A DNA stretch of 64,000 nt from Sphagnum compactum (taxonomy: Eukaryota > Bryophyta > Sphagnopsida > Sphagnales): NCBI GenBank assembly GCA_965153455.1, contig OZ234499.1, forward strand, positions 2,715,731 to 2,779,730, given 5' to 3'. The position numbers and the translations under genes were made by a program. The notes beneath the pieces were generated by a model. The model was not told where the DNA came from and searched no databases. It saw only the letters and a program-made list of their open reading frames with translations. This document shows positions 19,173 to 31,749 of the stretch, piece by piece (the first letter of the stretch is position 1; each line of letters begins with the position of its first letter).

Positions 19173-21848
19173 CTATTCATGATAATCCCACAGCTGCACC
19201 ATATGTGGGCTGGGAAGATCACCATAATCTTGCAATTTCAGTCCTGTTGTCAGAGGTCCACTGAAATTGCCAATGGGTCCACTGAAATTAGAAAAAGGTC
19301 CACTGAAATTAGCAAGAGGTCCACTGAAATTAGCAAGAGGCCCACTGAAATTAGCAAGAGGCCCACTGAAATTAGCAAGAGGTCCACCAGTCATCATCAG
19401 TGAAGATAAAGAACATGCATTGCCAGTGCCAGACATGCTCAGACTTTGTTGTGATGCAGGACTATTGCTGTTGTTGGGTGCTAAGAAGCTCAATGCAGGT
19501 ACAAGGGAAGGAGAAGAAGAAGAAACAGAAGCAGAAGCAGAAGAAGAACCACCCAAAACCCCTCCAGGAGCTGCAGAGAGTTCATCATGAGCTGCAGCTG
19601 CAGGCGCTATTTGTTGAATCTGAGCTGCTGCACCAGCAGCCTGATAATGATTTTGCATTGAATATTCTTGAAGGAATTGCAGCTCCTGAGGTATACCTCT
19701 TTCTACATCATGACTGGATTCTTCTTCATCTTGGCAGCTGCTCCTGAACTCCTGATCCTCTGAATCCTGAACGTGACCACCCATCATCTGCATAGGCTGT
19801 GTTGTTGTTGTTGTTGTTGTGGTTGCACTGACTCCGGGTGCAAATTGTTGCAGATTCTCCATGATTGGAACACGAAGCATGCCACTCCTTACTCTAGCTA
19901 ACTCGGCTAAGTATCTTGTGTAGTAGTCATTGTTCGGCGATGAAGACTGCACAGCATTCATGACAGGAGTTGTTGTTGTTGTTGTTGCTGTTGCTGCTGC
20001 TGCTGCTGTTCTTGTCGGTGCATGATCTCCAAATTGGGGTGGCACTGCCAATGAATGTGATTGCAGCAAAGTCCTGTACTGCTCCATGCTCTGGATTTCG
20101 TTCCTAGTCTTTGAACTGGATGATGTGGATGCAGGCATGGTGAATTGAGAGCTGATCATTTGCAGATCCATTCCTCTATGGAATTGATTACGGTTGTTGT
20201 CTGCTGCAGCAGATGTATCATGATGAGAGAATTCACTTTCGCCTCCAGCTGAAGTTCCTGCTCCTGTGAAAGCAGCCGAAGACGTAGTATATGTAATCTG
20301 AGCTGCTGGAGCACTTGATGAGAGAGTAAACTTCTTCTCTAGTCTTGTAGTTTTCTCCCAGCCACCTCCCAGCTGCTGGTGATGATGATGATGATGACAG
20401 CCTCCTCCACTGAAATTTGCAGCCTCCTCGCTGCAGCTGCTCTCACCCATGCTGTAGTTGGATCCCGAGTTGTTGGAGTGCTCCGCCTGCCGATCTACAA
20501 GCTCTTGAGCTACACTTCTACCCATGTGAAATGCCTCATCATCATCAACATCAGCCCTAGCTGCTGCTGTTACAAGTGCAGCAGCTGCAGGTGCTGCATG
20601 ATCATAATATTCTTCTTCCCCCTTTTTGCTGATCATAATATTCTTCACGGCCGTGACTTCAGACTGAAAGGACGAAAGACCAGTAGTACTTGTAGGTCTT
20701 ATGCATGACTCGCGGACAGCTTTGTTCAGCAGGCTGTCACTGAAGCATCTCTTAGCTGCTTGCTCTGCTACCTGCACAACAAAAGCACCCATGGATGCAT
20801 CACATGAGAGAGAGGAACAATCTCTCTTTTCACATACATGCATGTAGCTAGGTAGCTGGTGTCTTGACTTGATCAACTGCCACCAAAAGAAGTAGCAGGC
20901 CACAGATATAGCTACCTACCTCTGGACAGGAAAGGATTTGACGTCAAAGCTTGCTGCAACATGACGCTGATCATGTGAGTGCAGCTAATGCTGCAGCAAT
21001 ATTATTACCTTATTGCTTCCAGGCGAGTGAGCTATAGTTCCAGTTGCAAGGTCCCACAGCAGCTCTGCAATGGGTTTGTGACTAACAGGATCAATGCCCA
21101 TATCGCACAGCCTCTTCTTCAGCTTTGTGTTCCAGTGGTTCTTGATATCGTTGTCGGTTCGTCCTGGCATCTTGGCAGCTATGAGAGACCATCTAGTAGA
21201 GCCATCAACAAAAGAAAACAAAACACACAAATCTAGTAAGTAACTCAGTATCATCACCGGCATACATAGCATCTAGAACTTCCATTCCTGATCAAACGCA
21301 CATGAAGATGAGATTAAGCTGGAACAAGCTAGCTAGCTCTGCACCAGCTGCTGCATGAGAAGAAGAATTGAGAGCTCAGGAATGAATTCAGTAGTGTCGA
21401 GTAACAGCCATCTAGCTACCTGCTGCCATGAGTGGCATGGAGCTCGATAATGAGCTCTTCTTCATCAGAAGTGAAGCTTCCATGGCGTATATCAGGACGC
21501 AAGTAATTCGTCCACCGCAATCGACAGCTCTTTCCGCATCTCTGCAACCCTGTTGATTATACATAACGCATCAGGCAGCTGCCCAGCTTTATATTAAGAC
21601 TAGAACCATGAACGAGAAAAATGTCGCTGCAAAGGGCTAGAAGCTGCTCTAATGGCTCAGCATACTAGAAGAAGAACTTAGAAGAAGAAGAAGAAGGAGA
21701 AGCATTGGAGCCTACCTGCTTTTTTTCCGACGCTACGCCAGTGGCCAGTGCCATTGGCTTCGACGTAAGCTCGAAGCTTGTTGTCTTCCTCCGCGGTCCA
21801 CGCTCCTTTCCGAACATCCTCATCCGGCTTCGATGACAGTCTCGCCAT
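19173..21848 (-). CDS. R2R3-MYB transcription factor, MYB35/MYB80-like, four exons
   Basis: Minus strand. Exons are 21848-21716 (133 nt), 21549-21420 (130 nt), 21192-21009 (184 nt) and 20771-19173 (1599 nt with TAG). All introns are GT-AG and phases fit, giving 681 aa. Residues about 13-117 are the R2R3 DNA-binding domain: R2 has Trp at the three helix positions (AWTAEED... GHWRSVG... LRWTNYL) and R3 has [11 protein letters not shown]... SRWSLIA... IKNHWN. It is followed by [18 protein letters not shown], the GIDPVTHKP-type extension. The 133/130-nt exons are the typical R2R3 layout, which confirms the start. The sequence after R3 and EEELI resemble MYB35/TDF1 and MYB80, regulators of tapetum and pollen in flowering plants; this assignment is inference. 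The 532-residue tail is low complexity (His6, Thr runs, Ala and Ser rich) and unusually long, with a 7-residue repeat near the end. Confidence 0.9.
19255..19387 (-). repeat. 21-bp tandem repeat coding GPLANFS in the MYB C-terminus
   Basis: Six 21-bp copies start at 19255, 19276, 19297, 19318, 19339 and 19360, with a partial one at 19381. The four copies nearest the N-terminal side are almost identical; the two nearest the stop read GPFSNFS and GPIGNFS. Frame is kept in every copy. The near identity of neighbouring units indicates recent expansion. Confidence 0.95.
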
Positions 21849-21894
21849 TTCGTCTCCTGAGCTCCTGAGTCCAGCTTCTGCAGTAGCAGCTAGT

Positions 21895-21972
21895 TTATAT
21901 AATATTACTGACTAGTGCCTGATCGTCGGCACTGGCGCACTCGGAGACTTGGATCTTCAGCTGGCTTATATA
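21895..21972 (-). promoter_or_regulatory. Two candidate TATA boxes of the MYB gene
   Basis: Minus-strand TATATAA occurs at 21966-21972 (118 nt before the ATG) and again at 21895-21901 (47 nt before it). The farther one leaves room for an ~85-nt leader and is the better candidate. Transcription data would be needed to choose. Confidence 0.35.
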
Positions 21973-23124
21973 TCTAGCTAGCAGCTTGGGTTTTCTGATC
22001 TCCGCTTTGATCAAGCTGCCAGCAGCAGGCGCAGCTTGCAGGTAGCTAAACGAGTTGCTGCAGCAGCTAGCACCAAACTACGTTCAATTCATCGACAAGC
22101 TCGCTAGTAGCACATCACTCCACTCTTCAACTGTTCACTGCAGCTAACACTTGTACAAAGCTTGGAGATCAAACACACACACACGAAACCCCTGCAAGTG
22201 ACTACTCTACTCAATTTATTTTTTCTGATACTAGACTTAGTGTCTTCCACCTTGTAGGCAATTTCTGCTTATCATCAGCATCAGCAGCAACAGCTGCTTA
22301 GTTACAATATTATTCCTCACCCAACAGACAGTACTGCCATCAATAGCTCAAGCTTTGCAAATTGGAGCAAAATACGAAAACACCTAGCTAGCTAGCTAGT
22401 CACAAAACTAGAATCCCCACCCGACAACAACTACAGATAATCGATAATCAAGCTGGAGCTGCAAGTCGACTGAGTTGCACAAAACAAATAAGAAATCGGG
22501 ACTAGAGAGAGAGAGAGAGAGAGAGAGTCACACACACGCAGTGACACACACTAGTCACAAACAGATGACCTGCTAGGAATACGGACACTAGAGATCTTCT
22601 TCAGTTCACTTCGTGTTTCCCCGAATGTGTTGCACCGAATATAGAATTCTGTCTAGATATAAGAAGGGGCTGACTTCTGACGATTCTGTATGGGGAAAAA
22701 AATAATTCTTTTCGCCGTCAAGCTGGGAAGCAAGCTGGGATGCAACGCCGCGTGATAACAGTAGTTGGAAGAAGCAGAAGCCGTCCGAAGCTATTTATCT
22801 ATATACCGATGAATCTTTTGTAGCAAAGTCTAGCGCAGAAGCAGAGAAGTTGTTGTTGGGTGGTTCTTCCTCCTCTCCTTCTTTCTTCTGGTGGCCACTT
22901 GCGAGTGGTTAGAGAACCAGGATCCTCGGTGGGACGGATCGTGCGGCTCGAAGGTGACTTTCTAACGACGGGTCGACGAGCGCGCACGACGACGACCGTG
23001 AGCCGCGCTTTTGCGTTTTGACTCCGGGGCTACTGGAGCTGGGTTGCTTTTTCGTCTGCGCTGTGGCGGGCCCTCACACTCCGTGGCGGCGGGGCAGCGT
23101 GGCAATACACACAGAAGTGCGAGG
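21973..23124. other. Upstream region of the MYB gene, no other gene recognised
   Basis: Less AT-rich than the surroundings, with many gctagct and gcagc words, a (GA)n run at about 22503-22527 and a GC-rich patch near 22980-23100. ORFs here are short and have no conserved motif. It probably contains the promoter. Confidence 0.4.
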
Positions 23125-23600
23125 GCTTTTCTGTTTGCTGGGGTCAATGCTTGCTTATGTACGTAGTAATTTAGGCACTGCACCTGGTAGGTATCAACAT
23201 TTGTATCACCAGTGACCACTGGTGGTGGCACGGACCTGTACCAGTGTTATTATGATTATTATTATTATTTTCAATTTTGGACTGGCAATCATCCACAAGA
23301 AGACTTAACCAAATTTGACAACTAATCCTTTTATAAAAAAATCCTTTTTGACGACCAAAAGAAGTTACTAGAAATTAACTGAAAAATACATATTTCTAGC
23401 CATTTACACCTTTTTACAAAAGTCAACTCCCTAAGTATATAGCCAGAAAAAAATTGCTGGTATGAGTTGAGTTGAGTTGAGGGCATCAACTTGAGGCAAA
23501 TACCAAATGTGAGGCTTGTTTGCTGGGGTCACTCCTTGCGTATGTAGGTGTGCTCCTGGTATCAAATTGGTATCAGCACTGATGGTGGTGGCAAGGAGGA
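23125..23600 (+). repeat. ~100-bp direct repeat, two diverged copies
   Basis: The text tttgctggggtca, then tatgta.gta, ctggta..tatcaa and ggtggtggca appears at 23132-23240 and again at 23518-23600. The region between and after also repeats the words accagt and tggtat. Confidence 0.55.
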
Positions 23601-25990
23601 CCCTAAGCAGTTGGGGTAGGCGTTGACCCAAATACCACCCTTCTACCAGTTACATACCCAATTTCAATACCAGGAAATTGTTAATTGCGTCATACAAACC
23701 CCAAAGTCAGTCTTGGAACCTAAACCCTACCAGGGATCCTGGACCTGACTCTTATGAAAGGTTTGTAAAAAGGTAAACCAACACCAGTACCGGCCCACTG
23801 TAAAATTTATTTAAAAACACCTCTTCACATGAGGACCAGCTGGTTTGTTTCAAAAGTCAACAAGGGTTTCCACCACTCACTGCATACCAGCTTGGTACTA
23901 GTATTGCATTTTAAAAAAAATCTTCACACCAGTTGGACGTTACTGGTATTGGATCTTTGTAAAAACTTCATACCAACCTGGTCTTGGTATTAGGGTTCAA
24001 GGCTGATTTTTTGCTGACATGTGAAAGTTACATACTGGGTATTGAGATTTGTATATAGGCCCCGCGTATTACCTCAAGTCCCAACAAGGCAGGTACTAGT
24101 TTGAGGCTGGTGTGACCTCATGCGCCAGGCAGGTGGTGTGACCTCATGCGCCTTAGGTCACATATGGCGTCAGTTCTTTGATAACAGGATCAGCACCAGT
24201 CCTCTTGGTACCCGCCCAACACATGACATCGTATACATAATGATGTGGAGGAGGACCCGTCCCCATAGCAGTCTAGAGTCTTATTATGCGGCTATATGGC
24301 GTCAACGCTTGGATTGTGCCGGTATCAAAGTTCAATATGCAACATTATGAATCCGTCTGCAACCAATGACAGGCTGTTGAATCTCATAAAGTATCTATCT
24401 CTAGTACTTGTCATCAACTGCAACCTCCTTGTCCTTGCACAGCTCGTATGAGGTAGACTAGGTGGTAGACTGTAGTAGACTGTTAAGATTTGGTTTCCAG
24501 TGAGAGTTGGTAGGGTGACATTTCCATGTTTTCCACTCACCCACCATCCAATCCGAATTCATTTGGTCAAATTATGGACAAAAGGGCTTCTATAATATGT
24601 TCACCTCACCATTTCTCCACCCACTTTGAAAGAACCCACATCTTTGTTGTGTTTTAGAAGAGGCTGGTTATTTTAGTCTAAATATAATTGTAGATTTCAT
24701 TTTTCATGGATCATTTCTATAGTTGAAATGATTATTTATTGTAACTAATTTGAAATTGAATATATTTTAAGGTTTAATTTCTTTAATTGTTCATGTTCCT
24801 TGTATTGGTCTCCTTGTTAGTTATTTTCATGTCAATATCTAAAATTTATAAATTTGGACATATTTATACCATGGAAGTAAAGTGGAACTATGACACCAAA
24901 GCCATCCATGATACATTTGTTAGATAATTGTAATTGGAATAATCATTATAACTAATATAAAGCCATAATCAGAAATAGTATTCATTTAATTAGAATAGTA
25001 AAAGCCACAATGGAAATAGTAATTGCAATTGGAATAGTCATTGCAACAAGTGAAATCACAATGCTATAGTTTTTCCTTTTTTTTGTAAATAGGTGGGTGA
25101 ATTTGGAATGGTTTGATATTTGGTTTAAAAAGTATATGTAGCATGATAATGAAATATTAGTTTATATATAAAAATATTTTTTTGTTTACATGTGATGATT
25201 CTTGTTGCTTGCACATAAAACATAGATTTACATGATTGCAAACTAAAGTACCTAATCTCAATTTAGTCAAGTTAACCCACATTGATTGCACAAAACCGAA
25301 AGGTATAGTTTGTATAGAACTAGACCTCAAACCATGGCATCTTCTTCAGATGATAGGAACCCAAACTGGGACTATGATTGAATAAGTAATCAAACTAGAA
25401 TTGTAGCAGGCTAGGGGTAGTCTCATCAGCTCCGAAATGACTTTATTCAGCCCTAAAAATACCTTAATCAGGCTCCTAATAACATGAATTAGCTCTCAAA
25501 ACAACCTTAATAAGGTTTTTCAGTAAAACTTTAATAAGCCTTAGTAGTTTTGATTATGCCTGAACAACTTTATGCTCTCATAATTCCCTGCGACATTTTA
25601 GAAATGAACTCAAAATACAGTTTCTTAAATGTCCTCACCACACCTGCAAACACCCCTTTTCAGTAAATCTTGCAGCAGGATAGCGCAAATCCTGCTGCTC
25701 TCGGGTAGCAATGGTTCATTTCAATCCCTTTAAAAGGTTTTTGTACTATGGATTTGGACAATGACTATTACTCATCCAGATGTAAAGACATAAGTGATCT
25801 TTGAGTGTTTAAAGGTACTTGTATGGCGTTTGTGGGTGGGGACCGTGCTCATTAAACGGTATTCTATTCTAAAATAAAGGAGTTGTTTACACTTTTGGGG
25901 TGGAGATGCTCTAAAGCATTAGAAAATAAAATCCTAAAACAGTTTTATCTACGATAAATGCTGCCCAGTGTCCAGCTCATGACTCTGACG
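23601..25990. other. No gene recognised
   Basis: Contains a short tandem duplication of ggtgtgacctcatgcgcc (24109 and 24133) and AT-rich sequence. A 76-aa ORF at 24120-24350 comes from this duplicated text and has no domain. Confidence 0.45.
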
Positions 25991-26418
25991 AGGCGCTAAA
26001 CACCCCCTAACGAGCTCTGTCCTGCGCTGGTTTCGCTGGTTTTGCACACCTTTTTCGGCCTTGCACAGTTCTGCAAGAAACCATGCAACCCAGTTTTCAA
26101 TGTTCTTCAGTTCTTCAAAAAAGTGAAGAATGTTCTTGCTGGTCTTCCATTGCCAATGTTCTGAGCACTTACTTCTAAAGCATTGCAGGCGCAGGAATTG
26201 ATACCACGATCTCCCCTGCAGGAAGAGTAATATTAACCATTAGCATAGTATGAAGCAATGAGTATGGACGTTTGTTTTTAAATTTTACTTCAGACACAGA
26301 GTCAAAAAGGACAAAAATGTAAAAACCCTGCAACAGAACAACGCAGTTCTCCGCAGGGCTGCACTGTCAGGCCCGAAACCAGCACCGGACTGAGCTCGTT
26401 AGGGGGTATTTAGCGCCT
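25991..26418. mobile_element. 428-bp terminal-inverted-repeat element with tRNA-like segment
   Basis: The left end 25991-26035 and the reverse complement of the right end 26374-26418 match over 45 bp with four mismatches; both begin aggcgctaaa and contain ccccctaacgagctc. Close to the right end is a hairpin (ccctgc... gcaggg). On the minus strand a B box-like ggtatcaattcc lies near 26195-26206, and a related segment is found at 57.6 kb. It is too short to code for a transposase, so it is non-autonomous (MITE-like). No certain target-site duplication was found. Confidence 0.7.
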
Positions 26419-27150
26419 GGCATCTGATAGTCCCACCCCCTTGGAGCAAGGTTGAACAAGGAGTGTGTCCCACTGTGGCCTTGCCATTTACATTTAAAAG
26501 TATCTTAATGCAAAAGAAGAAATATGAAAACTCAAATATTTCACCATGCAAAAAGATAATCTTCAAAAAAAAAATCCTCTAAAAGAAACCAAAATCCTTC
26601 AAGACATATTATAACTCTATACTGATCTCAAGTTTCAACACTAGCCATAATATCATCTTTCAAAAACCCTCGTATAAAAATAGACCTATTACATAGGGGC
26701 CAAAATCCCTTAAGCTACTACACTCTATAATGAATCTAAACACAATATCCTTTCCTTGGTATGCAAGGCCAATAAAAGGAAGCTCTGGAAAAAAACAAGC
26801 TAAACTTTGATAAAATTTTCTCGTTGTTGTTCTGAGGAAGGCTGCTCTTGAAGAAAGCAAGTTAAACTTTGAGGAAATTTTCTTCATGTTCCAAGGAAGG
26901 CTGCAAGAACCCACTTTGAAAGTAGACATAAGACTTGGTTTTCAAGCAACCAATCAGTTCGAGAAGTATGACTTTTGCATTGTCTTGGGAGAGCGAGGCA
27001 AAAAAGTAAGATTGGTGTTCAACAGACTGAAGGAAATGAGGAGTTTTATTTCTATTTATACCCCGTTGGGGACCTAATTTAAGAAAGCTTCTATGGAGGT
27101 TTCTATGTGTGCATTAAGTAAAGAACCTTTTTAAGAACCTTCGTAATTGA
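26419..27150. other. No gene recognised
   Basis: ORFs of 89 aa (26660-26929, -) and 63 aa (26886-27077, +) overlap each other and have no recognisable motif. The text aggaaggctgc near 26835 and 26894 marks a small local duplication. Confidence 0.4.
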
Positions 27151-27440
27151 AAATTAACTATGAGTTAACTAAAACTTAATTAAATTTAACTAGAAGTCAA
27201 CTAGGAGTTTATTAAAATTAACTAGGATTTAATTAGACGTCAAGTAAAAGTTAATTAAAATTAACTAAAAATTAACTGGGACTTAACTGGGAATTAATTA
27301 GGAGTGAATTAGAACTTAATTAAGACTTAACTAAAGTGAATTCATAGTCAATTAGAAGTGAAATATGAATTAAATAAAAATTAACTAAAAATTAACTAAA
27401 AATTAATTAAAAATGAACTAAAACTAAACTAAAAATTATG
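27151..27440 (+). repeat. TTAACTA-type degenerate tandem repeat
   Basis: About 290 bp of ttaactaaaa / ttaactagga / ttaattaaaa units of roughly 10 bp. Confidence 0.8.
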
Positions 27441-30400
27441 TACATGGATGAACATTCAAATAAGTGAACCTCATGGCATTAGCATCCGTTACAATTGTCC
27501 CCTTTTTTCGCTTGGGCATGGATCATATCCATAGATTCCTTGATGCCTTCCATCTAGGTTTACCACACCCTTGTTCATACCACCTTATTCCATATTTTTT
27601 TGTGTTTATATTCAGTGTGCCTTGTGAATTCCTTTAGCTTGTATGATCATTAACCCATTTGACATTGCACCTTGGTATGCATTTCTGTTTTTGTTTTTTT
27701 TTTTTTTTTTGGTGTTTCTTTTTTCTTCCATGAGGTGGCAAGAAAGGCCACCAAGAGCCTTGTGCCTGCATTGGTACATAACAGGGCATTGCGCAACATT
27801 AATATAAAAGGAGCACACAATTAAAGCCTAATTTTTAACTTTTTGAAGATGATTTTAGATCCTTCTCCACCTCCATTGGCACAATTATGTCATGCATGGG
27901 CATTTACACATGTTGGAAAGTATGCTCAAGCAATGTTGATTTCGAACATTTCAATAATGAAATCACAACAACCAAATTCACTTTTTTCATCCATTAATAG
28001 AAGTTAACTTCCTTTTTTTTGTTGAAAATTTCTATCCAAAAACAAAGGTTGTTTTAAACTAAAAGACATTTATTTTCACTTTGGCATGTTCACCATGTCT
28101 TTCGCCTAGTGGTCTTTCAAGTATGGTGTATGAACTTTTACAAGATTGTTTTGTTTTATATGACTTTATAATTGGCTTTGATCTTTTTTGGAGGTGTGTG
28201 GGCACATTGTTCATGGTCCTATTCCCCTATCCATATCGCGTTTGTTTTTGTGCCATCATGATTATTAACCTTAGAAAAGTAGATTAATGGCATTCGACCC
28301 ATTATAATTAAAAAGGCGATTTATTAGTTGGTTGCATGCACATTTGCCATTTAATTCAAGGATGCATTTGCAAAACATTTTAGTCTTCAACAATTTGGTG
28401 TAGCACCAGAGGGTAGGTGTGAAATGGTGGTCCATCAGGTATGTGTTATGTTGGATTTGCATATAGATTGGGTGGTACTATAAATGAACATTTATATGCC
28501 TTTAATTTCATATCACGAACAACCATTTTTCAAAAGTTGTAGTTTTCTTCCATGGATTAGTTTTTCTCATTTGTTTGTTGAATGATTTTATGCATGCCCA
28601 TCCCCATTATATTTCTTGTAGACTTTTTGACACAAAGATCTTATAATAATTTGCCTAAGTTTAGTACATAATAGGGGATCCTTTGGGTGGAACATTGTTT
28701 ATTTTAGTACATTTTTGTGTTCTTTGCCCTATAATTACAACCCACCCTACTTATTTTTTTCTTCACTTGCTAATGATATGCATATTGTTGGTCTTGTCTT
28801 AGATGTAATACTTGCATTTTTACAATTATAGGTAAAATTTGTAACATTTTGACTTTCCATTCAAGTAGTGAAGTGTGTTGCTTGGCTAATCCAACTTGTT
28901 CGAATATGATATAACATGCATCTTCCACAATAATGCGTAAAATGAAAGTTATTGTTCTAGAAAAAACACGATCATATGCAAAATGCGCATCAAGAGGTGA
29001 TTTCATTTTCCTTGTTATAAAGACTTATGGAAAATGTTAAATTGGCATAAGATTGTAAATGTAGTTAATACAAAAGTATTGTTGTGATTTTTTCCTCAAG
29101 TGTTCCCATTTCCCCATTCATTTAAAAAAAAACAAATTAGGTGATACTTGGGCACATTTTGCATTTATAACCTTCCATGTTATGAATGGTCCAAAAGGCA
29201 CATAACATGCCCAATGACATGTTACATACTCCTAATACCCATAACAAGTTCAAAACATGCATAACATGGACCCAAAACGTGTTTAGGTATCACAAGGTAA
29301 GAACAAATGGGAGGAAAGGTAGATTGAGGGAAACAATTGTAATAATATTTTTATACTGACTGCATTTACAATCTTAAGCTGATTTAACATCTTCGAAGAC
29401 TTATGGTTGCTTTCATTCTCGTTTTGACTATTTTTTAATGTCTTATGCTTAAACCATTATAGTCTGTTATCAATAGCCCTCTTTAGTTCGTGCAACGTGT
29501 GTTTTATTTCTAATGATCAGCAATGTGCGTCCATAACCCTCCAAGTCATTGTGATTCTTCAGCATGTTGAAGCACTTGATAAACATTCTTGATCTCTTTC
29601 TCACATTGCAATCAATGGACTTTCATTGTTAGCCAATTTGTGGTAGATGATATTGTTTTAGTTTACAATCTTCAATTTTATTAGTGTACTAGTGGTGTCC
29701 TGATTGTTATGTTCTTTCATGAAATGTGTTCTCATGATTTTATTTGCCTTGTACTTCTTGTGGATGAGTTCCCATTCACGGGCCTATTTTTTAATACAGA
29801 TTTTTCTTGTCCAAACATCAAAATCTGCTCCAAAAAAGAGGTTTTGCATTGAAGTTTGGGGATACTTAGTATTAATAAATACATTCATGAACATCTTAAA
29901 AAGTAATAGGTAGTAATTCTCCATCCCAAGTATTAATTACCCAAACAATAATCTCAACACTGGTAAATTTTTGTGGGTCCTTGTTGAACTCACCTTCTAA
30001 AACATGAAAAAAATCACCTTGGGTTGTCAGTCAGTGTTTTTTTCTTTCTATTTACTGATGGAGCTAGGGTAGCAAACATTGGTAGAAAGATTTCAATTTA
30101 ATTGGGAATCAGTATCTGGGTGCAGTTTGTCCAAAACAATTCTGGTTCCAGTTTGGGTTACGGAAATTAGACTTGGTTCCAAGTAACCCAAACTAGAACT
30201 GAGCGGATAACTGTCAATTAACCACCGATTAACCTTAGCTCAAATCGGTTTTTTTATTCAAAACTCTTGATTTTAACTCTGGTTCCAATTCTACACATAA
30301 ATGGAATTGAGAAAGTGATTCTGGAAATGGCTCCAAAAATCAAACCCATTTCCAGTTCTGGTTAGTTTTCATTCGGTTTTGGTCCAGCTTCTGGAATTGC

Positions 30401-31300
30401 AGCTGGAATTTTTGAAACTAAATTTTGGGGAAAAAAGCTTGAAACCAGGGATAAACCAACAGTTAACCGCCAATTTCAGACTGGGTTACTTGGAACCAAA
30501 ATTGGAAACCGGGTCTGATTTCCAACACTGAAATGAGAACCTGAACCTGAATTATTTTTTTCAAGGAAAAAGACCCAGGGTTCCATTTTTCTGGAACTGG
30601 AACCAAAAGCATTCTAATTGTTTTTTAAAGAACTGGAACCAGAGGTTCTTAATAAATTTCAAGAACTGCCCAACACTGGTTCTATCCCACCAAGTTGGGT
30701 TTCTGCCAAACACTAGGGTAGATACGTTTATCATCGAACACTAACCTATCATCATCAAACACTTTGGTAAATCTTTCTCAATTCTTCTTCATTTTGAGTG
30801 ATTTAAAATGTTGTAGGAGCGCCCTCTCAAGCTTTACAAATCATCTTTGAAATGCAAACCCAAAGGAGCAGCCCAAAACGAGCAGTAAAAAAAATACGTT
30901 TTTTTAAATTGCAAAACATGTTTTTCCCCATTTTTCTTCATTTTGACCCCTCCTACTTCATCAGTGCATAACTTTCTCATTTTTTTTTTGTTCGAATTGA
31001 GTGGTTTAAACTGCTCTGAAATCAAAATCTTAAGCTCTACAAAGCATCTTTTAACTCTAAAGGCAACAGAGTAATATTTAAGGATTTTTCAGGGGTTTAG
31101 AAATAGGCTATGAGCTGTTTAATTGAGATTTTTTTGGTAAAAACGACCCCCTTACTTTGGGGCCTGTAACTTTCTTGTCTCTAGTCCCTTTTTTACCAGT
31201 TTTTAGTGCAACAGATGTGCCAAGAGAAGGGCTCCATTTACTCTTTGGACTTCACAAACAATGGGGCCCTCTTGCAAAAACCACGGAAAACCCTACCTTA
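27441..31300. other. No gene recognised; internal inverted word near 30.2 kb
   Basis: AT-rich. At 30152-30213 the word agtttgggttac is followed by its perfect complement gtaacccaaact, and the surrounding 30.1-30.7 kb repeats ggttcca / tggaacc words. This could be a decayed foldback element. No coding gene was found. Confidence 0.45.
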
Positions 31301-31749
31301 AGTGCTCAGACACCAGCCTGCCGGCTGGAGTGAACCAGCAGCCACCAATGCACCAGTTGCGGATGAGCCCGTTGAAGCCGTTTTGCGGATGAACAAAAAT
31401 CCCATCCTCCTTACCCGCATGTTTTTTTTTTTCCACCTCTTCTCTACCCCAAAATTTTCCCCCCTCCTACCTACCACCTACCTCCCCCCTCCTACCTACC
31501 ACCTACCTCCCCACTCCTACCTACCACCTACCACCCCCTCCCACCCTCACTCCATTGCCAGAGCTCCATAGCCGTTGAGCGGGAGCGAGCCTGGAGCTGG
31601 AGTTGTGGCTGGAGCTAGAGCGTGCTTGGAGCTGGAACTGTTGGAGCCGGGGAGCTAGGGAGCTGTGGCTGGAGCTCGAGCAAGACCCACGCAGGACCCA
31701 GGTAAGCATCCATTCTTTTGTCTTATTTGTTTATTTTGTTTCTTCTTCT

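Noticed and set aside
19267-19747. Plus-strand ORFs of 107 and 115 codons over the MYB gene
   Set aside because: Mirror frames of MYB exon 4 and its repeat; the minus-strand gene explains them fully.
20771-20903. ORF start at 20903 as the beginning of a separate 576-aa protein
   Set aside because: The bases before 20771 are intron. A good acceptor (tttgttgtgcag) and phase continuity with three upstream exons show this is MYB exon 4.
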